A stretch of 64,000 bases of DNA, taken from positions 1 through 64,000 of the forward strand of contig QCAW01000003.1 in NCBI GenBank assembly GCA_003281795.1, in the 5' to 3' direction. Made by a program: the position numbers and the translations under genes. Shown here piece after piece: positions 17,608 to 26,192 of this stretch. The notes under the pieces are model-generated. The model made no database searches. It saw nothing but the letters and a program-made list of their open reading frames with translations, and was not told where the DNA came from. Each line of letters begins with the position of its first letter. The stretch's first letter is position 1. This stretch comes from Pelagibacteraceae bacterium AG-345-F21 (lineage in GTDB: Bacteria; Pseudomonadota; Alphaproteobacteria; Pelagibacterales; Pelagibacteraceae).

Positions 17608-18253
17608 GAGTATCTTTTATCTCTCTATCAACGTATTTTGACATTTTTTCTAGCATTTGTTGTTTTTTTAATTTTCCGGTGTCGATTTCTATCGCATCTC
17701 TATGTTTGAGTAAAGGACTGTTTTTTCTTTTGATATCGTGATTATTTCTTATTCTTAAGGCTTTTTTAACGTCTTTAAGTTTAGTTTTTTTGTTTCCTTT
17801 TTTAAGATCTTTATATCTTCTAAGAGCAGCAATGTTCAGATTACATTTAAAAAAAAATTTGACATTTGAATCGGGTAAAATTTTTGTAGATATATCTCTT
17901 CCTTCTATACAACAGTTATTGTATTTTTTTGCAAATTGAATTTGAAAATTTTTTAAAATTTTTCTCACTTTAAGTTTTTTAGCAATAATTGCACTATGAT
18001 CTGAGATTTTAGGAGAATGTAATTTTATTTTTTCTAAATTTTTATGATTTAAAACTTTAAATTTTTTTCTTAAAAAATTAATTTTATTTTTTGGTTCATG
18101 CTTAAGCAAAAGATAACTAGCATATCTGTATAATAAACCAGATGATAAAAATTTTAATTTATATTTTTTAGCAATCATTTTCGCCCCAGTTGATTTTCCT
18201 GTAGCTGCACCTCCATCACACGCTATTTGTAAGGTTTTATTTTTTAATTTCAA
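17597..18253 (-). CDS. cmk: Cytidylate kinase (Cmk)
   Basis: A 218-residue P-loop kinase that phosphorylates CMP and dCMP. The Walker A reads GGAATGKST (usual GPSGSGKGT). The NMP-binding and LID features are seen in IEGRDISTKILPDSNVKFF and the Arg-rich RRYKDLKK and RIRNNHDIKRKNSPL, with the conserved LDTGKLxxxxM-like end IEIDTGKLKKQQM. It overlaps both aroA (17 bases) and rpsA (11 bases), the usual aroA-cmk-rpsA order. Confidence 0.93.
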   Translation of the reverse strand: MKLKNKTLQIACDGGAATGKSTGAKMIAKKYKLKFLSSGLLYRYASYLLLKHEPKNKINFLRKKFKVLNHKNLEKIKLHSPKISDHSAIIAKKLKVRKILKNFQIQFAKKYNNCCIEGRDISTKILPDSNVKFFFKCNLNIAALRRYKDLKKGNKKTKLKDVKKALRIRNNHDIKRKNSPLLKHRDAIEIDTGKLKKQQMLEKMSKYVDREIKDTHGF

Positions 18254-19583
18254 ATTTGCCTCCTAAAGACTTAATGATTTTTAAAAATGATGGGGACGAT
18301 GTATAGACTGTTTCAAAGTTGTTTATTTTTGTATTAACTCCGGTAATAAGGGAAAGTATTAGTGTTGACATGCAGATTCTATGGTCTCCTAAATTTGGAA
18401 CATAAACGTCTTTATGTTTATCGCTAATTATGTTTTTTCCAAAAATTTTTAATTTATTTTTTGAAGCAATATTTTTTATACCTACTTGTCTTAAAATTTT
18501 TTGCATTTCTTTAATTCGATTACTTTCTTTATTAGCCAAATCTTTAATTCCATTAAATGTAGATGTGCCTTTTGTTAAAGCCGCTATTATAAATAAAATC
18601 GGATATTCATCTGTTGCCTTTACGTAATAGTCTTTTGAAGCATGAATAGGTCTTATCTTTGAACTTTTTATATGAATATCACCGTATATTTCTTCATTAT
18701 GTTTCTTAATGTTTTTAAATTTGATATTTGCTCCATGATTTTTTAATAATTCGTAGAAGCCAATTCTTGTAGGATTTAATCCAATATTTTTCATAATTAA
18801 ATGTGAATTTTTGTTTAACAATGTCAGAGCAGTAAAAAATGCACCTGATGAAGGATCTCCGGGTACAGAAATATTTACTGGCTTAAGATATTTTTTCCCA
18901 AGAATTTTAATAATTTTTTTTTTATTTTTAATTATTTTAACTGCATGAGTATTTTGTAAAAGCATTTTTTCAGTGTGATCCCTGCTTTTTTTGTTTTCAA
19001 TTATTTCAGTATTTCCAAATGAATTGAGACCAGCTAGTATTACTGCACTTTTTAATTGCGCAGACACTCCTGCAATATAGGTTATCCCTATAGGCATTTC
19101 AGTTGATATTAATTTTAATGGAAATTTGTATTTTTTTTTTGGTAAAAATTCTGCTCCAAACTCTGACATAAGTTCTATTAAATTTTTCATACTTCGTTTA
19201 TTTAAAGATCTGTCACCTTTTATTTTTAATTCAATATCAGGTGTAGTAGAAAGTATCCCTATTAAAAGTCTTGCTAAAGTTCCAGAATTTCCAAAATTTA
19301 AATCTAAATTTTTTTTTGCATATAAGGAACCTAATCCTTTTCCGTAGATTGAATAGGATTTAGTTCCATTTTTTTTGATTTTAACCCCAAGATCTCTCAG
19401 ACAATTAATTGTTGAATGAACATCTTCAGACTCCAATACATTTTTAACTTTAGAAACATCATGACTAATTGAACCAATAAGAAAGCTTCTGATTGAAATT
19501 GATTTATCCGAGTCTACTTCAATTTTTTTTTTAAAAGGTTTAATTGAAGAATTGATTTTTAGGGTAAAACTTTTTGAAGGCAT
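18237..19583 (-). CDS. aroA: 5-enolpyruvylshikimate-3-phosphate synthase (AroA)
   Basis: A 448-residue shikimate-pathway enzyme joining shikimate 3-phosphate and PEP. The N-terminal DKSISIRSFLIGSI carries the substrate-binding Lys-Ser pair. LNFGNSGTLARLL corresponds to the LGNAGTxxR block, GDRSLNKRSM to the GDxSLxxRPM block, and GDPSSGAFF to the late domain. YVKATDEYPILFIIAALTKGTS holds the Asp-Glu pair (class II-like). It starts 6 bases after lptB and overlaps cmk. Confidence 0.95.
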   Translation of the reverse strand: MPSKSFTLKINSSIKPFKKKIEVDSDKSISIRSFLIGSISHDVSKVKNVLESEDVHSTINCLRDLGVKIKKNGTKSYSIYGKGLGSLYAKKNLDLNFGNSGTLARLLIGILSTTPDIELKIKGDRSLNKRSMKNLIELMSEFGAEFLPKKKYKFPLKLISTEMPIGITYIAGVSAQLKSAVILAGLNSFGNTEIIENKKSRDHTEKMLLQNTHAVKIIKNKKKIIKILGKKYLKPVNISVPGDPSSGAFFTALTLLNKNSHLIMKNIGLNPTRIGFYELLKNHGANIKFKNIKKHNEEIYGDIHIKSSKIRPIHASKDYYVKATDEYPILFIIAALTKGTSTFNGIKDLANKESNRIKEMQKILRQVGIKNIASKNKLKIFGKNIISDKHKDVYVPNLGDHRICMSTLILSLITGVNTKINNFETVYTSSPSFLKIIKSLGGKFEIKK

Positions 19584-19589
19584 TAATTT

Positions 19590-20345
19590 TTAAGAGAATT
19601 GAGAGCCAAAATAATGTTCGATAGCTTTAGAAGATTTCAGCAATTCCCTCGAAGTTCCCTCAGCAATAACAGTATGTTCACCTAATACATAGCTTCTATC
19701 TGTTATGTCAAATAAATTTTTAACATTATGATCTGTTAAAAGTATTGCTGTACCACTTGATTGTATTTTTAAAATATATTTTTGAATATCTTGGATTACA
19801 AGAGGATCAAGGGCTGCAAGCGGCTCATCAAGCAAAACTATTTTAGGTTTATTTATCATTACTCTGGCCATCATCAATCTTCTTATTTCTCCACCAGACA
19901 AAACAGAAGCATTTAAACTTCTCAAATGTTGTAAATTAAATTCATCTAAAAGTTTTTCTGTTATAGCTTTTTGTTTATCTGAGCCTTTTATGCTTATTTG
20001 AGCTATTCCTAAAATATTATCGTAGACACTCATATTAAACACACTCCTTTGCTGAGGAAGATAACCAAGACCTTCTTTAGATCTTAGATGTATCGGTATT
20101 TGTTCAATTGATTTACTATTTAAATAAATTTTACCACCTTCAGGATTTTGTTCCCCAATACACATGGAGAATAGTGTTGTTTTACCACAACCATTAGGAC
20201 CTAAAACCCCAACACATTCGCCTGGAAAAACTTTGAGGGAAAGTTTTTTTAAAATTGGCCTTCCGTCAAAAGATTTACTTATATCTTTTACTTCAAAGAT
20301 GGGTTTATCTTTTTTAAATTTTAATATTCTAAAACCTTTTTTCAT
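19590..20345 (-). CDS. lptB: LPS export ABC transporter ATP-binding protein LptB
   Basis: A 251-residue ABC ATPase that powers LPS extraction from the inner membrane with LptF, LptG and LptC. Walker A is GPNGCGKTTLF, the signature is LSGGEIRR, Walker B is KIVLLDEPLAALDP and the switch His is in LLTDHNV. It carries a short N-terminal extension (MKKGFRILKF...) that overlaps the end of lptC by 17 bases. It directly follows lptC; an lptA gene usually sits between the two and is not present here. Confidence 0.95.
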   Translation of the reverse strand: MKKGFRILKFKKDKPIFEVKDISKSFDGRPILKKLSLKVFPGECVGVLGPNGCGKTTLFSMCIGEQNPEGGKIYLNSKSIEQIPIHLRSKEGLGYLPQQRSVFNMSVYDNILGIAQISIKGSDKQKAITEKLLDEFNLQHLRSLNASVLSGGEIRRLMMARVMINKPKIVLLDEPLAALDPLVIQDIQKYILKIQSSGTAILLTDHNVKNLFDITDRSYVLGEHTVIAEGTSRELLKSSKAIEHYFGSQFS

Positions 20346-20946
20346 TTAATTTTATATTAGCATTTATTGCACCATCTTTAAATGAAGTAATGTCTAATTT
20401 CTTATTTTTTACATCAAATAACAACTTGTCAGCAATAAGGTTCCCTGTTTCATTATTAACTCTTACTTTTTCATAAATAGTTAAAAAGCTTTGTCTATTT
20501 GAATAATCTGCTTTTTCTGCGAAGAGTTCGTTATTTAAATAATTTGCTTTAACATTGTCTTCAAATTTCATATCTAGAGTTTTATTATTATAAATACCTT
20601 TGTCTGACCAAACATAAAGCTTCGTGTTATCTTTAAAATAAAAAGTTGCATTTACTTTCTTCATATAAACTATTTCAGGCTTCAACTCGTCTAAAAATGC
20701 CTCTTCAGATTTAAGGATATATCTATTTCCAGTGAGGTCTGATCCAGCATATTCTATGTTAAAAAATACGTCTTTTTGATCTGATGAACTTTCAGATTCT
20801 TCCTCAATCTTTTTATTTTTGATCCCAGTTTTTGATTCATCACTCATTTTTGGCGTTTTGCTGTAGTAAGTTCCATAAATCATTGCAACGCCAAAAAATA
20901 GTAGAGTTAGTTGAATTAGTAGTATCTTCTTCTTTCTTTCAATCAT
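20329..20946 (-). CDS. lptC: LPS export protein LptC
   Basis: A 205-residue bitopic protein that passes LPS from the LptB2FG complex to the periplasmic bridge. One TM segment lies at residues 8-27, then an acidic/Ser-rich linker (KIEEESESSSDQKD), then a beta-jellyroll with the family's YTLKSEEA-like (YILKSEEAFLD), AEKADYSNR and LTIYEKVRVNNETG segments. Length is close to the family norm (about 190). It overlaps kdsD by 4 bases and lptB by 17. Confidence 0.88.
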   Translation of the reverse strand: MIERKKKILLIQLTLLFFGVAMIYGTYYSKTPKMSDESKTGIKNKKIEEESESSSDQKDVFFNIEYAGSDLTGNRYILKSEEAFLDELKPEIVYMKKVNATFYFKDNTKLYVWSDKGIYNNKTLDMKFEDNVKANYLNNELFAEKADYSNRQSFLTIYEKVRVNNETGNLIADKLLFDVKNKKLDITSFKDGAINANIKLNEKRF

Positions 20947-21923
20947 TTAAGACCATATTGTAAGAGAAAATGTATATGAATTATTCCTTTTAACTTATAT
21001 CTATTTTTTTTTTTAAAATCTCTGTTTGAAACAACTAATAAACTTGTAATTTTTTTTTCATTCATAATTGCAAGAGCTTTTGAAGCAGGCATATCCTCGC
21101 TAACTACCATGGGTTTTTTCGTCATAAATTTTTGTAAACTTGATTTTTTTGATAAATTCTTCATTTCTCGTCTTAAATCTCCATCTGTAACTAGTCCTAC
21201 TATATTATTGTTTTTAATTACTACCACTATACCTAATTTTTTTTTACTCATTTCTTGCAATACCTTTTCTATTTTACTTTTGTAATTTATTAGTGGTAAT
21301 TTATTACCAGTCACCATTATATCTTTTGCTAATAACAATGATCCTCCAATATTTCCTCCAGGATGGAAAATTTTAAATCTTTCTTTAGAAAATCTTTTCT
21401 TTGACATTATCGTAGTTGCCAAAGTGTCTCCTAATAGCAAAGTGATAGATGTACTTGTAGTAGGCACCATTCCTGTTACATCAGCCTCTTTAACTTTTGG
21501 CAATAGAATTTTTACGTCACTTGCTTTTAAAAGAGTACTGTCAGCTTTAGAGGCGACACCAATTATTTTTATTCTGAACCTATTTGCATACTTAAGCATA
21601 TTAGTAAGCTCTGATGTATTACCAGAGTAAGAAAAAATTATTAAGATATCTCTTTTTTCAATTTGACCCATATCCCCATGAAGAGCTTGAGCGGGATCAC
21701 AAAAGAAACTGGGTATTCCGACGCTTGAAAAAGTTGCGCTTATTTTTCTTGCTATAAGTCCAGATTTACCAATTCCTGCAAAAATAACCTTTCCCTTACA
21801 ATTTAAAATTAAGTCTACAGCTTTAATAAAATTTTTATTAAAAACTTTTTTTATTTTTTTAAGTTCAGCAATTTGCAAAGAAGCAGATTTATTTGCTAAT
21901 TTTATATAGTTATTTATATTCAT
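20943..21923 (-). CDS. kdsD: Arabinose-5-phosphate isomerase KdsD/KpsF
   Basis: A 326-residue isomerase converting ribulose 5-phosphate to arabinose 5-phosphate, the first committed step of Kdo synthesis. A SIS domain fills residues 30-175 (GIGKSGLIARKISATFSSVG and the phosphosugar-binding FSYSGNTSEL). Two CBS repeats follow from about residue 205. Its product feeds Kdo, later activated by KdsB (39 kb) and transferred by WaaA (63 kb). It shares a base with the rnd stop and overlaps lptC. Confidence 0.95.
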   Translation of the reverse strand: MNINNYIKLANKSASLQIAELKKIKKVFNKNFIKAVDLILNCKGKVIFAGIGKSGLIARKISATFSSVGIPSFFCDPAQALHGDMGQIEKRDILIIFSYSGNTSELTNMLKYANRFRIKIIGVASKADSTLLKASDVKILLPKVKEADVTGMVPTTSTSITLLLGDTLATTIMSKKRFSKERFKIFHPGGNIGGSLLLAKDIMVTGNKLPLINYKSKIEKVLQEMSKKKLGIVVVIKNNNIVGLVTDGDLRREMKNLSKKSSLQKFMTKKPMVVSEDMPASKALAIMNEKKITSLLVVSNRDFKKKNRYKLKGIIHIHFLLQYGLK

Positions 21924-22546
21924 TAATGTTCAAAAATATCAAACTTAAATCCATTTTGGTCCAACTCAATTCTAGTATTTAAAAAATTAATACAGTTTTT
22001 AAATAATTCCATTCTATTTTCTCTAATAAGCATTTTTTCTAACTCAATTTTTATTTTATGCAGATAAACAACATCATTAGCAGCGTACTCTAATTGTTTG
22101 TCAGACAGATCGTCTAAGTCTTTGTTCCAATCACTACTACCTTGTCTTTTATCTAAACTTTTATTACAAAATTCTTGTACCAAATTTTTTAACCCATGTG
22201 CATCTGTATAAGTTCTTACAATTTTTGATGCTATTTTGGTGTCGAAAATATTTTTCATTTTGCACTTTAAAAAGAATTCTAGTGCACTTTTATCAAACCT
22301 GAGAAAGTGACCAATTTTTAGAATTTTATCGTTTTCTAGAACAGAGACCAAGTTAGGAGCTTTGTAAGTTTTTTTGTTTGGCTGAATAATGTAAACATTT
22401 CCATTTTCATCACAAATTTGTACAAGACTTAATTTGTCCCTTTCAGGAATTTGAAGTCCTGTAGCTTCTGTGTCTAGAGAAATACTATTTTTAAATGACC
22501 TAGCTATCTCTGAAGTTATGTCCTCTTTAATCTTAATAATTTTCAT
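21923..22546 (-). CDS. rnd: RNase D-like 3'-5' exonuclease
   Basis: A 207-residue DEDD-type exoribonuclease. Asp and Glu of Exo I are in SLDTEATGLQ, the Exo II Asp is in GHFLRFDKSALE, and the Exo III Tyr/Asp are in LEYAANDVVYLH. It holds only the catalytic domain; the HRDC domains of E. coli RNase D are absent, as in many alphaproteobacteria. It is the first gene of the 14-gene minus-strand run and diverges from the NDUFA9-like gene with an 18-base gap, so promoters for both must be compressed or overlapping. Confidence 0.9.
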   Translation of the reverse strand: MKIIKIKEDITSEIARSFKNSISLDTEATGLQIPERDKLSLVQICDENGNVYIIQPNKKTYKAPNLVSVLENDKILKIGHFLRFDKSALEFFLKCKMKNIFDTKIASKIVRTYTDAHGLKNLVQEFCNKSLDKRQGSSDWNKDLDDLSDKQLEYAANDVVYLHKIKIELEKMLIRENRMELFKNCINFLNTRIELDQNGFKFDIFEH

Positions 22547-22564
22547 ATATAGTTTCTAAATATC

Positions 22565-23509
22565 ATGAAAAATCAAATTTGCACAATTTTAGGTGGTGGT
22601 GGCTTTATAGGAAGATATCTTGTTCGAAATTTGACCAAGAAAAACTATAGATGCATTATAACTACAAGAAATGCTTTTCAAAAAGGCTATTTAAAGACCC
22701 AAGCTACTCCAGGCTCAATAGAATTGTTAAACTGGAATTCTAATAATTTCGACGAGTTAAAAGAGTCTATTGAAAACTCCGATGTAGTAATCAATTTAAT
22801 TGGAATACTTTATGAAACACGTAAACAGAAATTTATGAACATTCATAAAGGTATACCGGAAGCTATTTCAAAATTATGCGCTCAATCAGATGTGAAAAAA
22901 TTTATAAATGTAAGTGCCATTGGAGCAAATGAAAATTCAAAATCTTTATATCAAAGATCTAAATTTCAAGGAGAATTAAAAGCTCTGACAAATTTTAAAA
23001 ACACCGTAATAATAAGACCGAGCGTTGTATGTGGTACAGAAGATAATTTCACAAACTTGTTTTCAAAATTAAGTATTTTACCTGTTATACCAGTTGTCGG
23101 GATTAATTATAAATTTCAACCTATATTAGTTACAGATGTTGCTGATGCTATTGTTAAAGCAATTGAAGCAAAAGATAATCACGGGAAAATTTATGAAATA
23201 GGAGGACCTAAAATTATTAACTTTGGTGACATGGTTAAGTCAATTACGAAAACATTAAATAAAAAAAGATTTGTCGTTGAAATGCCGATGCCAATTGCAA
23301 AGATTCAAAGCAGCATAATGAGTTTGCTTCCTATACCTCCAATTTTAACTAGAGATCAATGTGAAATTTTATCTGAAGCAGATAATGTTGTTTCAAATGT
23401 TCATTTAACTTTAAACGATCTTGGCATAAAACCATCTGATGTTGAGGAGGCCATGAAAAAATGGTTATGGAGATATAGAGACGGTGGACAATTTGCAAAA
23501 GCACAATGA
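22565..23509 (+). CDS. NDUFA9-like NAD(P)-binding epimerase-family protein (complex I assembly type)
   Basis: A 314-residue atypical short-chain dehydrogenase of the NDUFA9/complex I NAD-binding subunit family. The Rossmann motif is LGGGGFIGRYLVRNL, and NVSAIGAN...SLYQRSKFQGE supplies the Ser and Tyr-xxx-Lys-like residues. In alphaproteobacteria such proteins are usually annotated beside respiratory or quinone genes; here the neighbour is an SMR-like gene with a 4-base overlap. Exact function is not known. Confidence 0.88.
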   Translation: MKNQICTILGGGGFIGRYLVRNLTKKNYRCIITTRNAFQKGYLKTQATPGSIELLNWNSNNFDELKESIENSDVVINLIGILYETRKQKFMNIHKGIPEAISKLCAQSDVKKFINVSAIGANENSKSLYQRSKFQGELKALTNFKNTVIIRPSVVCGTEDNFTNLFSKLSILPVIPVVGINYKFQPILVTDVADAIVKAIEAKDNHGKIYEIGGPKIINFGDMVKSITKTLNKKRFVVEMPMPIAKIQSSIMSLLPIPPILTRDQCEILSEADNVVSNVHLTLNDLGIKPSDVEEAMKKWLWRYRDGGQFAKAQ

Positions 23510-23850
23510 AAACTATTAGTATATTTCTTGGCTACATTTATCTATTGTTAGCAATTGCTTTAGGCATAGCATCCAATGGATTTTTAAAAACAACTGAAGG
23601 ATTTTCAAAGTTCGGCCCGATCGTTTTTTGTAGCATCAGTATTATAGCTTGTATATTTTTTCTTTCAAAAGCCATGACAGTAATACCGGTTGGATTTACT
23701 TATGCTACTTATGGTGCGCTAACAATAACTGCAGTTACATTATTTGGAATTTTCAAATATAATCAAACCCCTAATTTATATGGAATCTTTGGTTTACTAC
23801 TAATTATACTTGGCGTAGTCCTATTAAACACTCTTGGAAAAGTAAAATAA
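23506..23850 (+). CDS. SMR-family membrane protein lacking the essential glutamate
   Basis: A 114-residue four-TM protein aligning with EmrE-type small multidrug resistance transporters from end to end (LKTTEGFSKF matches LMKFSEGFTRL). The proton/substrate-binding Glu14 of EmrE falls on a Gly (AIALGIAS), and the Trp63 region (AIWSGVG) reads ATYGALT. These changes argue against standard proton-coupled drug export. It could be a structural or lipid-related relative. It overlaps the NDUFA9-like gene by 4 bases. Confidence 0.8.
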   Translation: MKTISIFLGYIYLLLAIALGIASNGFLKTTEGFSKFGPIVFCSISIIACIFFLSKAMTVIPVGFTYATYGALTITAVTLFGIFKYNQTPNLYGIFGLLLIILGVVLLNTLGKVK

Positions 23851-23944
23851 AACCTACAGTAGAATCTTTAATTCATAATCAGACTCCTCATTGTATTTTT
23901 TTTATGCTAGCTTTTTTAAATAAAGAAAAATTGGGGGAAATATA

Positions 23945-25258
23945 ATGAAACAATTAAAAGCACTTATTTGCTCGATTGCACTTTTCGCAATGTTTGCGGG
24001 AACTACAGCTCAAGCAAAAACAGAAATACAATGGTGGCATGCTTTTGGTGGAAGATTAGGTGAACTACTTAACGAACAAGTAGAAAAATTTAATGCAAGC
24101 CAAGACAAGTATACTGTTGTTCATACTAGAAAAGGAAACTATTCCGAAACTTTAAACGCTGGTATTGCAGCTTTTAGAGCAGGCCAACATCCTAATATAC
24201 TTATGGTATTTGAGGTTGGTACTGCCAGTTTGATGGCAGCAAAAGGAGCTTATGTTCCTATGTATCAACTTATGAAAGATGCTGGTCAAAGATTTAATCC
24301 AAAAGGATTCGTGTCAGCTGTTAGCGGTTATTACACTACCACAGATGGTAAAATGTTATCTATGCCATATAACTCTTCAACGCCGGTTCTTTGGGTTAAT
24401 AAAGATTTAATGAAAAAAGCAGGTTTGGATCCAGAAATGGATTTAAGTACTTGGAAAAAAGTTGGAAACGCACTTGATGCTGCAAAGGCAAAAGGTATTG
24501 ATATGCCTTTTTGCACTTGTTGGCACAGCTGGGTCCACCTTGAGAATTTTTCAGCCTATCACAATATACCATTTGCAACTAAAGCTAATGGATTTGCTGG
24601 TTTAGATACTGAGTTGGCTTTCAACAGCCCAGTGCATATTAAACACATCCAAACATTAGGTAAATGGGCACAAGAAGGTAAATTTAAATACATGGGAAGA
24701 AGAAACGAAGCTGGTAAAAATTTTAGAGCTGGAGAATGCATGCTGATGACAGAGTCGTCAGCTGGATACGCTGGTATAAAAAAACAGGCTAAGTTTGAAT
24801 TTGGTATCAGACATTTACCTTATTATGGAGCAACAGCAGCACCTCAGAATACTATAATCGGAGGTTCTTCGTTATGGGCGCTTTCTGGAAAATCCAAAGA
24901 GGAAAATAAAGCTACAGCAGCTTTTTTAGCTTTCCTATCAGGAACTGACATTCAAGCTAAGTGGCATCAGGACACTGGTTATTTAGGTGTTACAACCGCT
25001 GCTGCTAAAAAAACTAAAAGTTCAGGTTTTTACAAATCAAATCCTGGAACTGATTTAGCTGGAATACAGATGATGAGAAATAAAGTTACTCAAAACTCTA
25101 AAGGTTTACGTCTTGGATCTTTTGATCAGATAAGAGGAATTATCGATGAAGAGATGGAAGGAGTTTACAGCGGTAAGAAAACTGCTCAAGTAGCTTTAGA
25201 CAGTGCTGTAAAAAGAGGTAACATTCTTTTAAGAAGATTTGAAAGAGCTAACAAATAA
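23945..25258 (+). CDS. ugpB: ABC transporter substrate-binding protein, UgpB type
   Basis: A 437-residue periplasmic binding protein for sn-glycerol 3-phosphate or glycerophosphodiesters. A Sec signal peptide runs to about residue 24 (AQA before KTEIQWWH). The mature start, EIQWWHAFGG, plus GGSSLWALSG and a late GTGYLPVT-like block (DTGYLGVTTAA), match UgpB. Shine-Dalgarno GGGGGAAA precedes the ATG. Permease and ATPase genes follow, ending with a phosphodiesterase, so uptake and hydrolysis are linked. A 14-bp hairpin after its stop probably boosts its level over the permeases. Confidence 0.92.
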   Translation: MKQLKALICSIALFAMFAGTTAQAKTEIQWWHAFGGRLGELLNEQVEKFNASQDKYTVVHTRKGNYSETLNAGIAAFRAGQHPNILMVFEVGTASLMAAKGAYVPMYQLMKDAGQRFNPKGFVSAVSGYYTTTDGKMLSMPYNSSTPVLWVNKDLMKKAGLDPEMDLSTWKKVGNALDAAKAKGIDMPFCTCWHSWVHLENFSAYHNIPFATKANGFAGLDTELAFNSPVHIKHIQTLGKWAQEGKFKYMGRRNEAGKNFRAGECMLMTESSAGYAGIKKQAKFEFGIRHLPYYGATAAPQNTIIGGSSLWALSGKSKEENKATAAFLAFLSGTDIQAKWHQDTGYLGVTTAAAKKTKSSGFYKSNPGTDLAGIQMMRNKVTQNSKGLRLGSFDQIRGIIDEEMEGVYSGKKTAQVALDSAVKRGNILLRRFERANK

Positions 25259-25266
25259 ATCAATTT

Positions 25267-25298
25267 AATATTCTAGGGGTGAAAACCCCTAGAATATT
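25267..25298 (+). terminator. Perfect 14-bp hairpin with GAAA tetraloop between ugpB and ugpA
   Basis: AATATTCTAGGGGT, loop GAAA, then the exact complement; 8 bases after the ugpB stop and 12 before ugpA. The loop is a GNRA tetraloop. T's after the stem are few (TC then TTAATATT). It probably acts as a 3' stabiliser or leaky terminator that favours ugpB mRNA over the distal genes. Confidence 0.7.
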
Positions 25299-25310
25299 TC
25301 TTAATATTAA

Positions 25311-26192
25311 ATGGAAAAAAGAGTTTTTTTTAAAGGTTGGATGTTACCAGCTATGTTAGTTGCACCACAACTAATTATCTCTTTTATTTTTTTTTTTTAC
25401 CCGTCAGGTCAAGCTATATGGAACTCTTTATTTTTACCCGACCCTTTTGGTTTAAAAACAGAATTTGTAGGTTTAGATAATTTTAGATTTTTATTATCTG
25501 ATCCTTATTATTTAGCTAGTTTTAAAACTACAATATTTTTTTCTACAGCTGTATCAGTTTCATCTATGGCTTTAGGTTTATATTTAGCAGCTTTAGCAGA
25601 TCGATTAATTAAGGGAGCAGGCGTTTATCAAACACTATTAATTTGGCCTTATGCAATAGCACCAGCGATCGCAGGAGTTTTATGGTTATTTATGTTTAAT
25701 GGAAATATTGGTTTAGCTTCCTATTATCTTAAAGCTCTTGGTTATGAATGGAACCACACTTTAAAGGGTGATCAAGCCATGTTTCTAGTTATTTTAGCCT
25801 CATCTTGGGGAAGAATAAGCTATAACTTTTTATTTTTTTTAGCAGGACTACAAGCTATTCCAAAATCAATTATTGAGGCTGCAGCAATAGATGGGGCTAG
25901 TTTTTGGAAACGATTTGGTACGATTGTGATACCTCTTCTTTCACCCATCACATTCTTTTTATTAGTAGTAAATATTGTCTACGCTTTCTTCGATACTTTC
26001 GGAGTAATACATACGATTACTTCAGGCGGACCTGAACAATCAACCACTATACTTGTATATAAAGTGTTTTCAGATGGTTTCGTAAGCCAAGATCTTGGAT
26101 CTAGTGCAGCCCAGTCTGTAATTCTTTTAGTATTAGTCGGAATTTTAACTGTAATCCAATTTAAATATATAGAGAGAAAGGTCCATTACTAA
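25311..26192 (+). CDS. ugpA: Glycerol-3-phosphate-type ABC transporter permease UgpA
   Basis: A 293-residue inner-membrane permease with six predicted TM segments. The EAA loop that contacts the ATPase reads EAAAIDGASFWKRFGTIVIPLLSP. N-terminal hydrophobic segment at residues 11-32. It overlaps ugpE by one base and forms the heterodimeric channel with it. No good Shine-Dalgarno is seen between the hairpin and the ATG. Confidence 0.93.
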   Translation: MEKRVFFKGWMLPAMLVAPQLIISFIFFFYPSGQAIWNSLFLPDPFGLKTEFVGLDNFRFLLSDPYYLASFKTTIFFSTAVSVSSMALGLYLAALADRLIKGAGVYQTLLIWPYAIAPAIAGVLWLFMFNGNIGLASYYLKALGYEWNHTLKGDQAMFLVILASSWGRISYNFLFFLAGLQAIPKSIIEAAAIDGASFWKRFGTIVIPLLSPITFFLLVVNIVYAFFDTFGVIHTITSGGPEQSTTILVYKVFSDGFVSQDLGSSAAQSVILLVLVGILTVIQFKYIERKVHY

